A stretch of DNA of 64,000 nt from Kribbella soli (GCF_004331345.1 NZ_SJJZ01000004.1:1-64000); one strand, 5' to 3'; counted from the first letter of the stretch, positions 1 through 8,680 are shown. Notes: generated by a model not told the origin, from the sequence alone. Program-made: numbers and translations.

Positions 1-212
1 GCGGTGACCTTCTGGTCGGCGTGCTCGGCGTTCCAGGCCGCGACCATCTGCTTGCCCCAGGCCACTTCCTCGGCGTTGTTCGAGTACCAGATCGTGATCG
101 GTCCGCGGGCCTGCGCGGCGGCGTCGGCGTCACCAGCGCCGCCACCGCCGCTCCCACACGCGGCGAGCGAGCCGGCCAGAACCACGGCCAGCAATCCAGC
201 TTGTAGCTTCAT
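1..212 (-). CDS. Extracellular sugar-binding lipoprotein (N-terminal part, truncated by window edge)
   Basis: This is the first ~70 residues of an ABC-type solute-binding lipoprotein. It starts MKLQAGLLAVVLAGSLAACG, a lipoprotein signal with lipobox LAAC, then a Gly-rich linker and ITIWYSNNAEEVAW, typical of the first beta strand of family 1 sugar-binding proteins. The mature protein would sit on the outer face of the membrane and deliver sugar to an importer whose genes lie to the left, outside the window. A strong ribosome site (GTAGGAGG) overlaps the stop codon of the upstream lacI gene, so the two are read as one operon. The substrate is unknown; the LacI link suggests a sugar. Confidence 0.85.
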   Translation of the reverse strand, partial: MKLQAGLLAVVLAGSLAACGSGGGGAGDADAAAQARGPITIWYSNNAEEVAWGKQMVAAWNAEHADQKVT

Positions 213-225
213 CAGGGGGTTCCTC

Positions 226-1245
226 CTACAAAGGGGGTGCGGCGGTGGAGCGCCGTACGACGAGTTCTGCGGGCGGCAGCTCGACGTCGGGTACGTCGGT
301 GTCGCCGTCGACGACCCGGTTGAGGGTCTGGGCCGCCGTCTCGCCGAAACGGAACGGGTCGGCGCGGACCGTGGTCAGACCGGGATGCACGTACTCGGCG
401 AGCTCGCTGTCGTCGAAGCCGGCGATGCTCAGGTCGTCCGGCACGGTCAGGCCCGCGGCCTGGGCGGCGCCGAGACCCGCGATCGCCATCCGGTCGTTCG
501 CATAGACGATCGCGGTCGGCGGCTCCGGAAGCGCGAGCAACCGCCGGGTGGTCTCGATTCCACCGGCCGCCGTGAAGTCACCGGTCTCGACCGCGACAGG
601 TTCCAGACCGGCCGCGGCCAGAGTCTCGGCGAAGGCCGTGGACCGTGCCGTGGCGTGCACGAACGCGGGCGGACCGGCGACCTGCGCGATCCGGGTGTGC
701 CCGAGCTCGATCAGGTGCTCGACGACGGCCCGTGTCCCCGGCCGGTCGTCGAGGGTGACGGCCGGGAACGGCGAATCGCCGTCCGGCCGGTTCAGGGTGA
801 CCGCGGGCAGGCCGAGCTCGACCAGCAGGCCGATCCGCGGATCGTCGTGCCGGAGGTCGGACAGGAACACCCCGTCGACCCGCCCGTCCTGCGCGAGCCG
901 CCGGTACCCATCGGCCTCCGAACCGTCGGCGACCACCTGCAGAACGAGCGCCTGCCCCCGCGTCGACAGCACGCTCTCGACCCCGGCGATGAACGCCGGG
1001 AAGAACGGATCCGACGACAGCACGGCCGGATCCCGGGTGATCACCAGGCCGAGCGCGAACGCCTTCGAGACCGACAGCGACCGCGCGCGGTTGCTCGGCC
1101 GCCAGCCGAGCTCGTCGGCGGCGGCGAGGATCTTGTCCACGGTCGACTGCGCCAGCCCGGGGCGCCCGTTGAGCGCGAACGACACCGAGCCCTTGGACAC
1201 GCCGGCCCGGCGCGCCACATCCGCGATCGTCGGCCGCTTCGCCAC
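226..1245 (-). CDS. LacI family transcriptional regulator
   Basis: The protein has about 339 residues, the usual LacI length. The N terminus (AKRPTIADVARRAGVSKGSV) is the helix-turn-helix with the LacI hinge; the rest is the periplasmic-binding-protein-like sugar sensor ending near ELVVRRST. I prefer the GTG at 1245: GGAGG lies 5 nt upstream, while a TTG at 1257 in the same frame would overlap that ribosome site. Two CCGG-centred operators lie just upstream (1258-1291), so autorepression is likely. It is co-transcribed with the sugar-binding lipoprotein to its left and divergent from the GH114-ABC-PfkB-GH4 operon, which it may also control. The effector is unknown. Confidence 0.93.
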   Translation of the reverse strand: MAKRPTIADVARRAGVSKGSVSFALNGRPGLAQSTVDKILAAADELGWRPSNRARSLSVSKAFALGLVITRDPAVLSSDPFFPAFIAGVESVLSTRGQALVLQVVADGSEADGYRRLAQDGRVDGVFLSDLRHDDPRIGLLVELGLPAVTLNRPDGDSPFPAVTLDDRPGTRAVVEHLIELGHTRIAQVAGPPAFVHATARSTAFAETLAAAGLEPVAVETGDFTAAGGIETTRRLLALPEPPTAIVYANDRMAIAGLGAAQAAGLTVPDDLSIAGFDDSELAEYVHPGLTTVRADPFRFGETAAQTLNRVVDGDTDVPDVELPPAELVVRRSTAAPPL

Positions 1246-1257
1246 CCGAACCTCCAA

Positions 1258-1271
1258 TTAAACCGGTTTAA
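1258..1271. promoter_or_regulatory. LacI operator, promoter-proximal copy
   Basis: A perfect 14-bp palindrome (TTAAACCGGTTTAA) with a central CCGG lies immediately upstream of the lacI ribosome site. CpG- or CCGG-centred palindromes are the classic target shape of LacI-type regulators. It would lie at or just downstream of the transcription start. Confidence 0.75.
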
Positions 1272-1276
1272 AGAGC

Positions 1277-1306
1277 ATCTAAACCGGTTAAAACCACTGC
1301 TGTCAA
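1277..1306 (-). promoter_or_regulatory. Likely lacI promoter with second operator between -35 and -10
   Basis: Read on the minus strand, a TTGACA -35 (1306-1301) is followed after 18 bp by TTAGAT (1282-1277). The spacer contains a second CCGG half-palindrome (TAAACCGGTTAA, 1280-1291). Its centre is 21 bp, two helical turns, from that of the first operator. A repressor bound here would block RNA polymerase. Confidence 0.6.
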
Positions 1307-1521
1307 GATCTGAGAGCTTTGCGCAATACCGCAATCTGCAGGCGGTTCCGCGCACTCGTTTGCAGCCGATCGCTTGACGGAGCGGTTGTCACGGCGCTTG
1401 ACTGGTCGGCAGTGACGCACCCAGCCGGTACCAGGCCGACGGCCTGAAGTCCGGTTTCCCGGCGCCAGGGTGGTGAGAAAGCCCGAGGCGGGGTCGCGTC
1501 CCCGGGACCGATGGAGCAATC

Positions 1522-2325
1522 GTGTCCAGACTCACCCGCCGCCTGCTGGTAGCAGCCGCGGCCACCGCCCTCGCAGTCACCGCCTCCACCCTCACCCGAA
1601 ACCCTGCCGACGCGGCCGTCACGCTCCCGCCGGCGCACGCGAAGTTCGACTACCAGATCGGCGGCGCGTACACCCCGCCCGCCGGTGTCCAGGTGGTCAC
1701 CCGCGACCGGACCGCCACTCCGGCGGCCGGCCTCTACAACATCTGCTACGTCAACGCCTTCCAGGTCCAGCCCGGAGAACAGGGCCAGTGGGGTTCCGAC
1801 CTGCTGCTCCGCGATGCCAAGGGCAACCTTGTGATCGACGAGGACTGGGGCGAACCGCTGCTCGACCTCCGGACGGCGGACAAGCGGAACCGGATCGCCG
1901 CCAAGGTCAACGGCTGGATCGACGGCTGCGCAGGCAAGGGCTACAAGGCGATCGAGCCCGACAACTACGACAGCTACACCCGCTCGAAGAACCTCCTCAC
2001 CGCCGGCCAGGCGAAGGCGTACCTGACCTTGCTGGCCACCCACGCACACAGCAAGAGCCTCGCCATCGGCCAGAAGAACACGGTCGAGCTGGCCGGTGAC
2101 CGAACCTCGGTCGGCCTGGACTTCGCAGTCGCCGAGGAATGCGGCCAGTACGACGAGTGCGGTGACTACGTGGATGCCTTCGGCAACAACGTGATCGTGA
2201 TCGAGTACACCGACAATGGCCGGCGTACGGCGTGTTCGCAGTACGGCGGAACGCTCTCGATCGTGCAGCGCGATGTGGACGTCTCCGTCCCGGGCGACTC
2301 CGGGTACGTCCGCAAGACCTGCTGA
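1522..2325 (+). CDS. Secreted GH114 endo-alpha-1,4-polygalactosaminidase
   Basis: The 267-residue protein has an N-terminal signal peptide (about residues 1-32, Ala-rich after RLTRR). The rest matches the glycoside hydrolase 114 fold: the conserved motif GYKAIEPDNYDSY holds the catalytic-type E145 and D147, and FAVAEECGQYDEC (about 201-213) is the second hallmark segment. The family cleaves alpha-1,4-linked galactosamine polymers outside the cell. The GTG start at 1522 follows a GGAG ribosome site. It heads an operon that continues 33 bp downstream with a sugar ABC importer, a PfkB kinase and a GH4 glycosidase, which suggests that its products are imported and used. Family assignment is from motifs only. 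Confidence 0.85.
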   Translation: MSRLTRRLLVAAAATALAVTASTLTRNPADAAVTLPPAHAKFDYQIGGAYTPPAGVQVVTRDRTATPAAGLYNICYVNAFQVQPGEQGQWGSDLLLRDAKGNLVIDEDWGEPLLDLRTADKRNRIAAKVNGWIDGCAGKGYKAIEPDNYDSYTRSKNLLTAGQAKAYLTLLATHAHSKSLAIGQKNTVELAGDRTSVGLDFAVAEECGQYDECGDYVDAFGNNVIVIEYTDNGRRTACSQYGGTLSIVQRDVDVSVPGDSGYVRKTC

Positions 2326-2358
2326 AACTCCTTTCCTGCAACCTTTCTGGAGACCGCC

Positions 2359-3654
2359 ATGTCTCAGCATGCTCGAAACCTGTCCCGTCGTGACGTCCTC
2401 CGCGCGGCCGCCGCCGTCGCGGCCGCAGGCACCCTCAGTGCTTGCGGTAAGAAGGATGAGGATCAAGGGGCTGACGGTGTCGTGACCCTTGACCTCTGGC
2501 ACGGCCAGGTGGATCTCGGCAAGGCCGCGATCGACTCCCTGATCACTGCGTTCAACCAGTCGCACCCGAAGATCAAGGTGGTCGGCGGCGGTGGCGGCGT
2601 GACCGCGGACAGCATGCTGCAGAAGGTCACCGCGGGTCTGGCGGCGGGGTCCTACCCGGACATCGCGTACATCTTCGGGTCGGACCTCGCCAGCCTGACC
2701 AAGAGTCCCAAGGTCGCCGATCTCACCGGCCAGCTGAAGATCGACGACTACTGGCCGGCCGCGAAGGACGCGGTCAGCGTGAAGGAGAAGGTCCGGGCGG
2801 CGCCGGCGCTGCTCGACTCGCTCTGTGTGGTCTACAACAAGAAGCTGTTCGCGGCCGCCGGTGTGGCCGCGCCGAAGGCCGGCTGGACCTGGGACGATTT
2901 CGTTGCCGCCGCCAAGCAACTGACGAACCCGGCGAAGGGCATCTTCGGCACCGGGTGGCCGGGCGTCGGCGACGAGGACACGGTCTGGCGGATCTGGCCG
3001 ATGATCTGGGACCTCGGCGGCGACGTGGTCAGCGGCGACGGCAAGAAGGTCGGCTTCGACTCGGTCGGCACGAAAGCCCTGGAAACACTGGACCGGTTGC
3101 GGAGCGACAAGTCGTTGTACGTCGACCCGAAGCCGGGTAGCGAGCAGCTGTACCAGGTGTTCCTCGGCGGCCGGATGGGAATGGTCGCCACCGGCCCCTG
3201 GCAGCTCCCCGAGCTGAAGGACAACGGCCTCGAGTACGGCGTGGTGCCGCTGCCGTCGTACTCCGGGAAGCCGATGACGATCTCGGGGCCGGACACCTGG
3301 ACGATCTTCGACAACGGCAAGGCCAAGGTGAAGGCGGCCACCGAGTTCGTCACCTGGCTGGCCGACCCGGCGCAGGACATCCAGTGGGACGTCAAGGGCG
3401 GCAGCCTGCCGATCACCAAGGCGACGGCCGAGTTGCCGCAGTGGAAGAAGCACTCGACGGAGACCAACGGCCTCGAGGTCTTCGTGACCGCCCTCGACAC
3501 CGCGAAGGTGCGCCCGACGATCTCGACGTACCCGCAGATCTCGGAGCACATGGGTCAGGCCATTGCCGCCGTACTGCTCGGGAAGCAGAGTCCCGCGGAC
3601 GCGTTGAAGCAGGCCGTCGACCAGTGCAACCAGGTGCTGGCGGTGCCCAACTGA
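2359..3654 (+). CDS. Sugar ABC transporter substrate-binding lipoprotein
   Basis: The 431-residue protein belongs to the family 1 extracellular solute-binding proteins. The signal sequence has a twin-arginine pattern (SRRDVLRA, R10-R11) followed by an Ala-rich stretch and lipobox LSAC with Cys29, so it is probably exported by Tat and lipidated. The mature region (VTLDLWHGQVDLGK, then AFNQSHPKIKV) is typical of carbohydrate binders. It overlaps the next permease by one base (TGATG), so translation is coupled. The substrate is inferred from context to be oligosaccharides released by the upstream GH114 enzyme. No ATPase gene lies in the operon; a shared MsiK-type ATPase elsewhere is the usual solution in actinobacteria. 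Confidence 0.92.
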   Translation: MSQHARNLSRRDVLRAAAAVAAAGTLSACGKKDEDQGADGVVTLDLWHGQVDLGKAAIDSLITAFNQSHPKIKVVGGGGGVTADSMLQKVTAGLAAGSYPDIAYIFGSDLASLTKSPKVADLTGQLKIDDYWPAAKDAVSVKEKVRAAPALLDSLCVVYNKKLFAAAGVAAPKAGWTWDDFVAAAKQLTNPAKGIFGTGWPGVGDEDTVWRIWPMIWDLGGDVVSGDGKKVGFDSVGTKALETLDRLRSDKSLYVDPKPGSEQLYQVFLGGRMGMVATGPWQLPELKDNGLEYGVVPLPSYSGKPMTISGPDTWTIFDNGKAKVKAATEFVTWLADPAQDIQWDVKGGSLPITKATAELPQWKKHSTETNGLEVFVTALDTAKVRPTISTYPQISEHMGQAIAAVLLGKQSPADALKQAVDQCNQVLAVPN

Positions 3655-4577
3655 TGGCCAGCGTGGTCGGGACGTTCACCGTCGATCCACGCTCGCGGGC
3701 CGCCAAGCGGCGGGCGCGTGGTGAAGGTGCGACCGGGTGGGCGTTCGTCAGTCCGTCGGTGGTGATCATTCTCGGGCTGAGCGTCGTCCCGGTGCTGTGG
3801 TCGTTGCTGTTGTCTTTCCAGGTGAACGACCTGGTGTCGCCGAGCGAGTGGGTCGGGCTGGCGAACTACAAGGCGCTGGTGAAGGACCCGGCGTTCGGGT
3901 CCGCGGTCTCGCACACGCTGATCTATACGGCGTTGTATGTGCCGTTGAGCGTGGTGGCCGGGTTGGGGATCGCGATCGCGCTGGACCGGAAGATCGCGTT
4001 GATCGGGCTGTACCGGACCTTGGTGTTCGTGCCGTTCGTGGTGTCGGCGGCGGCGCAGGGCGTGCTGTTCTCGTTCGTGCTGGACCCGGAGTTCGGGGTC
4101 GCGAACTCGTTGCTGCACAAGCTCGGGCTGCCGGCGCAGGGGTTCTTCAGCGATCCCGGTCAGGCGCTGTACCTGCTGGTCGCGATCTCCTTGTGGAGCG
4201 GCACCGGGTTCTGCGTCATCGTCTATCTCGCAGGCCTGCAAGGGGTTTCGAGCGATCTGGTCGAGGCGGCGCGGATCGACGGCGCCGGTCGTTGGGGCGT
4301 ACTGCGGCACGTGACGCTGCCCGCGCTGGCGCCGGTGACGATCTTCCTGCTGCTGTTCCAGACCATCAACGCGCTGCAGGTGTTCGACCTGGTGTTCGTC
4401 ACCACGAAGGGCGGACCGCTCGGGTCCACGACGGTGATCGTGTACTTCATCTGGGAGAAGGCGTTCAAGACGTTCACGGCCGGCTACAGCGCGGCCGCGG
4501 CGTACACGTTGGCCGTCGCGTTGCTGGTGGTCGGCGCCGCCTTGCAGATCTACCGGCGGAGGGTGGCTGCTCGATGA
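3654..4577 (+). CDS. Sugar ABC transporter permease (MalF type)
   Basis: This 307-residue integral membrane protein has about six transmembrane helices. The cytoplasmic coupling loop carries the EAA signature (LVEAARIDGAGRWGVLRHVTLP), which docks onto the ATPase. Start ATG 3654 overlaps the stop of the binding-protein gene; the reading frame open further upstream is a shadow of that gene. It forms a heterodimer with the next permease. The end overlaps the next start by ATGA. Confidence 0.93.
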   Translation: MASVVGTFTVDPRSRAAKRRARGEGATGWAFVSPSVVIILGLSVVPVLWSLLLSFQVNDLVSPSEWVGLANYKALVKDPAFGSAVSHTLIYTALYVPLSVVAGLGIAIALDRKIALIGLYRTLVFVPFVVSAAAQGVLFSFVLDPEFGVANSLLHKLGLPAQGFFSDPGQALYLLVAISLWSGTGFCVIVYLAGLQGVSSDLVEAARIDGAGRWGVLRHVTLPALAPVTIFLLLFQTINALQVFDLVFVTTKGGPLGSTTVIVYFIWEKAFKTFTAGYSAAAAYTLAVALLVVGAALQIYRRRVAAR

Positions 4578-5392
4578 AGAGGTTGCCTTTCAGCGGTTGG
4601 CATCTGGTGCTCGCGCCGCTGGCGTTGCTGTTCGCGTTGCCGTTGGTGTGGCTGCTGGTCAGCTCGGTGATGAGCAACGCGGAAATCAACCGTTTTCCGC
4701 CGGCGTTGTGGCCGCAGGGGATCAAGCTCGACGGATACCGGTACGTGCTCGGAAACGCGTTGTTTCCGCGCTGGTTCCTGAATTCCTTCATCGTTTCCGC
4801 GGTGGCGGTGACGGCGAACCTGGTGCTCGGAACGCTAGGCGGGTACGCGTTCGCGCGGATCCGGTTCGCCGGGTCGAAGATCGTCCTCGGGCTGATGCTG
4901 GCGACGATGGTGATCCCGTTCCAGCTGACGATGATCCCGACGTTCCTGGTGATGAAGCAGCTCGGCCTGATCGACACGCTCGGCGCGCTGATCGTGCCGT
5001 CGCTGGTGACACCGCTTTCCGTGTTTCTGTTCCGGCAGTTCTTCGTCTCGCTGCCTCGCGAGCTCGAGGAGGCAGCCTGGATCGACGGCTGCGGGCGACT
5101 CCGGATCCTGGTGTCGATCGTACTGCCACTCGCGCGGCCGGCGTTGAGCACCGTCGCCGTACTGACGTTCCTCGCAACCTGGAACGACCTGACCTGGCCG
5201 TTGATCGCGATCAACAGCGACTCCACCTACACCCTCCAGCTGGGACTCACGACGTTCCAAGGACAGCACCACACCCAGTGGTCCGCCGTGATGGCCGGCA
5301 ACGTCATCACCGTGCTGCCCGTTCTGCTGGGGTTTCTCCTGGCCCAGAAGGCGTTCATCCGTTCGCTGGCCTCCACCGGACTCAAAGGCTGA
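4574..5392 (+). CDS. Sugar ABC transporter permease (MalG type)
   Basis: The 272-residue second permease starts at the ATG overlapping the preceding stop. It has an N-terminal helix (WHLVLAPLALLFALPLVWLL), about six transmembrane segments, and the EAA loop LEEAAWIDGCGRLRILVSIVLP. It ends with the typical FIRSLASTGLKG tail of carbohydrate permeases of the MalG/LacG class. It should pair with the upstream permease to form the import channel. The PfkB kinase begins 2 bp after its stop. Confidence 0.93.
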   Translation: MKRLPFSGWHLVLAPLALLFALPLVWLLVSSVMSNAEINRFPPALWPQGIKLDGYRYVLGNALFPRWFLNSFIVSAVAVTANLVLGTLGGYAFARIRFAGSKIVLGLMLATMVIPFQLTMIPTFLVMKQLGLIDTLGALIVPSLVTPLSVFLFRQFFVSLPRELEEAAWIDGCGRLRILVSIVLPLARPALSTVAVLTFLATWNDLTWPLIAINSDSTYTLQLGLTTFQGQHHTQWSAVMAGNVITVLPVLLGFLLAQKAFIRSLASTGLKG

Positions 5393-5394
5393 CT

Positions 5395-6315
5395 ATGGAC
5401 CTCCTTGTCATTGGCGACGCCAACCCTGATGTGGTGATCGGGCCGGTTGACCAACCGATCCTGTTCGGTCAGCGGGAGCGTCTGGTTCCGACCGGCTCGC
5501 TCGTGCTCGGCGGCTCCGCGTCGATCATGGCGTGCGGCGCGGCCCGGCTCGGGCTCAGCGTCGCGTTCGCAGGCCGCGTCGGCGACGACCCCGCGGGCGA
5601 CTTCGTCCGTACGTCGCTTGCCGACCGGGGCGTGAACGTCGACGCGCTGGTGGTCGACTCCTCGCTGCCGACCCCGCTCACCACCATCCTCACCTCGGGC
5701 GACGATCGAGCGATCCTCACGTCTGCGGGATGTTTGCCCAACACGACCGCGGACGACGTACCGCTGGAGCTGGTGCGTTCGGTGCGGCACGTGCATGCGG
5801 CGTCGTTCTACCTGTTGCCGGCGTTGGCGGCCGGGCTGGCCGGGATCTTCAAGGAAGCGAAGGCTGCGAAGGCAACCACCTCGCTGGATCCGAACGACGA
5901 TCCCACCGGACGCTGGGACCGGTCGACCCTCGACCCGATCCTGCGGCTCACCGACTACTTCCTCCCCAACGCTGCCGAGGCCCTGGCCTTGACCGGCCAT
6001 CACCAGGTCGAGGACGCGGCCGGCATCCTCGCCCGCCGCGGCCCGCTGGTCGTGGTCAAGAACGGTGTCGACGGCGCCATCGCCCACAACGGGTCGAAGG
6101 TCGTCACCGCACCGGCGCTCAAGGTGGACACGATCGACGCAGTCGGAGCAGGCGACAGCTTCGACGCCGGCTGGGTGGCCGCCGTACTCAACGGATCCCG
6201 CACCGACCGCGCCCTCGCGATCGCCGCGGCGTGCGGTTCACTCTCAACCCGCGCAGCGGGCGGTACAGCCGCACAACCCGACTGGGACGAGGCTTTGGAA
6301 AGCGTGACGTCATGA
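5395..6315 (+). CDS. PfkB family carbohydrate kinase
   Basis: This is a cytoplasmic ribokinase-like kinase of 306 residues. The N terminus (DLLVIGDANPDVVIG) and GGSASIMACGAARLG form the sugar-binding lobe. The C-terminal signature DAVGAGDSFDAGW (about residues 248-260) supplies the catalytic Asp and the anion hole. The family phosphorylates sugars such as ribose, fructose, tagatose or adenosine. Placed between a sugar importer and a GH4 glycosidase, it probably phosphorylates a monosaccharide released inside the cell. It overlaps the GH4 gene by ATGA. Its exact substrate cannot be read from the sequence. Confidence 0.9.
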   Translation: MDLLVIGDANPDVVIGPVDQPILFGQRERLVPTGSLVLGGSASIMACGAARLGLSVAFAGRVGDDPAGDFVRTSLADRGVNVDALVVDSSLPTPLTTILTSGDDRAILTSAGCLPNTTADDVPLELVRSVRHVHAASFYLLPALAAGLAGIFKEAKAAKATTSLDPNDDPTGRWDRSTLDPILRLTDYFLPNAAEALALTGHHQVEDAAGILARRGPLVVVKNGVDGAIAHNGSKVVTAPALKVDTIDAVGAGDSFDAGWVAAVLNGSRTDRALAIAAACGSLSTRAAGGTAAQPDWDEALESVTS

Positions 6316-7607
6316 CCAGGATTGCGTTCATCGGCGCCGGCAGTGTGGTTTTCACGCAGGGCCTGCTCGCCGACCTGTTCGCGCTCGAGCTCGGGCCGTT
6401 GCAGATCGCGCTGCACGACATCGACCCCGAGCGGCTCGAGACGGCTGCGGCCGCGGCGTCGTACATCGCTCGGGAGCGTGGCGTCGTACCGCAGATCAGC
6501 AAGCATCTCGAGCGCCGGGCCGCGTTGGACGGGGCCGACTTCGTCATCAACATCGTGCAGGTCGGGATGAACGCGGCGACCCAGGCCGACTTCGAGATCC
6601 CCGCCCGGTACGGGATCCGGCAGACGATCGGCGACACGCTCGGCGTCGGCGGGGTGTTCCGCGCACTCCGGACGTTCCCGGTACTGCGGGGGCTCGCGAA
6701 CGACATCGCCGACGTCTGCCCGGACGCGTGGCTGCTCAACTACACCAATCCGATGGTGATGAACGTCTGGTACCTCAAGGCGCTCGGGGTCCGGAACGTC
6801 GTCGGGCTCTGCCACTCGGTGTACTGGACGATGCAGGGGCTGTCCGAGTTGGTCGGCGTACCGTACGACGACGTCACGTACCTCGCTGCCGGGGTGAACC
6901 ATCAGTCGTGGGTACTGCGGTTCGAGCGCGGAGCCGAGAACCTGTACGACCGGTTGGACGAGGCGATCGCGGCGGATCCGGAGCTGCTGCGCCGGGTCCG
7001 GGTCGACATGTACCGGCGGCTCGGGTTCTACCCGACGGAGACGAGCGAGCACTCCTCGGAGTACGTACCGTGGTACCTCGGGCACGCGCGCGAGATCGAG
7101 CGGCTCCGGCTGCCGATCGGGACGTACCTCGACATCGTCGCGGAGAACCTCGCGTCCTACGAGCAGACCCGCAACGCGTTGAAGGCGGGTGAGCCGGTCG
7201 AGGTCGACCCCACGATGGAGTACGCCCCGCAGATCATCCACAGCATCGTCACCGGCACTCCTCGGACGGTCTACGGGAACGTGCCGAACACCGGCCTGAT
7301 CTCCAACCTGCAAGCCGGGGCCGTCGTCGAGGTTCCATGCCTGGTGGACGCGTCCGGCGTCCGGCCGACCGCGGTCGGCGCCCTCCCAGCGCAGTGCGCG
7401 GCGCTCAACCGCTCGTACCTGAACGTGGCCGAACTCGCCGTACAGGCAGCGATCGAGGAGGATCCGCGCGCGATCCGCCAAGCCGTCATGGTCGACCCGG
7501 CGACCGCGGCCGCGCTACCCGTCGAGCAGATCTGGGAGCTGTGCAACGACCTGGTGCTTGCTCACCGCAACTACTTGGACCCGTCGTTGAGAGCGGCACT
7601 CAGGTAG
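6312..7607 (+). CDS. GH4 family NAD-dependent alpha-galactosidase-like glycosidase
   Basis: The 431-residue enzyme belongs to glycoside hydrolase family 4, which uses NAD+ and a divalent metal in an oxidation-elimination mechanism. The Rossmann motif IAFIGAGSVVFTQ is at residues 4-16, LLNYTNPM at 141-148, the metal-ligand Cys167-His168 in GLCHSVYW, and His197 in AGVNHQSW. These fit the MelA-type branch. The end overlaps the convergent nitronate monooxygenase gene by 37 bp. As last gene of the GH114 operon it probably hydrolyses imported oligosaccharides. Whether it acts on galactosides or galactosaminides is open. Confidence 0.88.
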   Translation: MTRIAFIGAGSVVFTQGLLADLFALELGPLQIALHDIDPERLETAAAAASYIARERGVVPQISKHLERRAALDGADFVINIVQVGMNAATQADFEIPARYGIRQTIGDTLGVGGVFRALRTFPVLRGLANDIADVCPDAWLLNYTNPMVMNVWYLKALGVRNVVGLCHSVYWTMQGLSELVGVPYDDVTYLAAGVNHQSWVLRFERGAENLYDRLDEAIAADPELLRRVRVDMYRRLGFYPTETSEHSSEYVPWYLGHAREIERLRLPIGTYLDIVAENLASYEQTRNALKAGEPVEVDPTMEYAPQIIHSIVTGTPRTVYGNVPNTGLISNLQAGAVVEVPCLVDASGVRPTAVGALPAQCAALNRSYLNVAELAVQAAIEEDPRAIRQAVMVDPATAAALPVEQIWELCNDLVLAHRNYLDPSLRAALR

Positions 7608-8527
7608 TCGCGGTACGTCGCGAAACCGGCAAGGACCTCGGCCGCGGTGGGCTGACCGGTGAGTGCGCCGACGCCCTGGCCCGCGTAGATCGACGCGCGG
7701 GCCGGGTCGGAGGTCTTGGACCCTTCGACCCACACCTCGTGTGCCGAGTCCTTGGTCTTCAGTTCCTCCTCGTGTCCTTCCCAGCTGTCGAAGAAGGCGT
7801 TGCGGAGTGCCCGGCCACCGAACTCGTCGGGCCAGCCCGCGCGCGAGGCGGCGTCGAACACCGTGCCGTAGACGGTCTCGGTCTCGTCCGCCTCGATGAT
7901 CCGTTGCCGCGCCGGTTCCTTCGTCTGCGCCTCGACGCAGGTCAGGAACGCCGTACCGATCCACCCGCCAACGGCCCCAGCGGCCATCACGGCAGCCAGG
8001 CCACGAGCGCCGGAAATCCCGCCACCCGCGAGCACGGGCAGATCGGTCGTGTCGAGAATCGCCTGCAGCAACGGGAGCGTGGCGACGGCGTTCCGCCCGT
8101 GCCCGCCCGCCTCGGCGCCGCGGGCAACGATCACGTCCACGCCGGCATCCACAGCCTCGCGGGCGTCCGCGACCGTGCCGGCCTGCGTGGCGACGACGAT
8201 CCCGGCCTCCTGCAGCGGGCCGACGTACGGCGCATAGTCCCCGAAGCTCAGCGACACCAGCGCGGGCCTCAGCTCCAGCACCGCTTCCAGGTGCTCAGGA
8301 TGATCCTTCACCGACCACGCCATCAACCCGATCCCGTACGGCGTCCCAGCTGCCGCCGCAATCGCACCCTCGGTCCGGATCCAGTCAGCCGTGACGGCCG
8401 ATCCCGCGCCGAGCATCCCCAGCCCACCCGCGGCGGAGATCGCCGCCGTCAGCTGCCCGCCACTGACATTCGCCATCGGGGCCCCGACCACCGGCACCCC
8501 AACCCCAAACTTCTCCCGCAGCCACAT
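7571..8527 (-). CDS. Nitronate monooxygenase (FMN-dependent, 2-nitropropane dioxygenase family)
   Basis: This is a TIM-barrel flavoprotein of 318 residues that oxidises alkyl nitronates. The barrel begins REKFGVGVPVVGAPMANVSGG. The FMN-phosphate site contains the family hallmark GAEAGGH (residues 137-143), followed by VLAGGGIS and GAVGGWIGTAFL. I chose ATG 8527; a further 17 residues upstream look like non-conserved extension. The gene is convergent with, and overlaps, the GH4 gene. It is single and has no obvious pathway partner nearby. Confidence 0.88.
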   Translation of the reverse strand: MWLREKFGVGVPVVGAPMANVSGGQLTAAISAAGGLGMLGAGSAVTADWIRTEGAIAAAAGTPYGIGLMAWSVKDHPEHLEAVLELRPALVSLSFGDYAPYVGPLQEAGIVVATQAGTVADAREAVDAGVDVIVARGAEAGGHGRNAVATLPLLQAILDTTDLPVLAGGGISGARGLAAVMAAGAVGGWIGTAFLTCVEAQTKEPARQRIIEADETETVYGTVFDAASRAGWPDEFGGRALRNAFFDSWEGHEEELKTKDSAHEVWVEGSKTSDPARASIYAGQGVGALTGQPTAAEVLAGFATYRDYLSAALNDGSK

Positions 8528-8632
8528 ACCCCAAGCGCACCACACCCCACCCCCCACCCGCCATGGCCAGCACCACACACCGGCGCAACCGGCCGGCCAG
8601 TCGCGGGGGGTGTACCCGCGCGCCGGTGGCGG

Positions 8633-8674
8633 TGAACAGGTTATTTCCCCCGCCCACCCCCCAGTACCTGTTCA
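8633..8674. repeat. Inverted repeat upstream of nitronate monooxygenase
   Basis: A 9-bp perfect inverted repeat (TGAACAGGT at 8633-8641, ACCTGTTCA at 8666-8674) flanks a 24-bp C-rich spacer. It lies in the 199-bp gap between the monooxygenase start and the end of secA. It could be a regulator site or part of a terminator; the function is not known. Confidence 0.4.
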
Positions 8675-8680
8675 AACCAG

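Noticed and set aside
1319-1334. TTGCG-N6-CGCAA as a third regulator site near lacI
   Set aside because: The arms are only 5 bp and differ from the CCGG operators; it is not strong enough to report.
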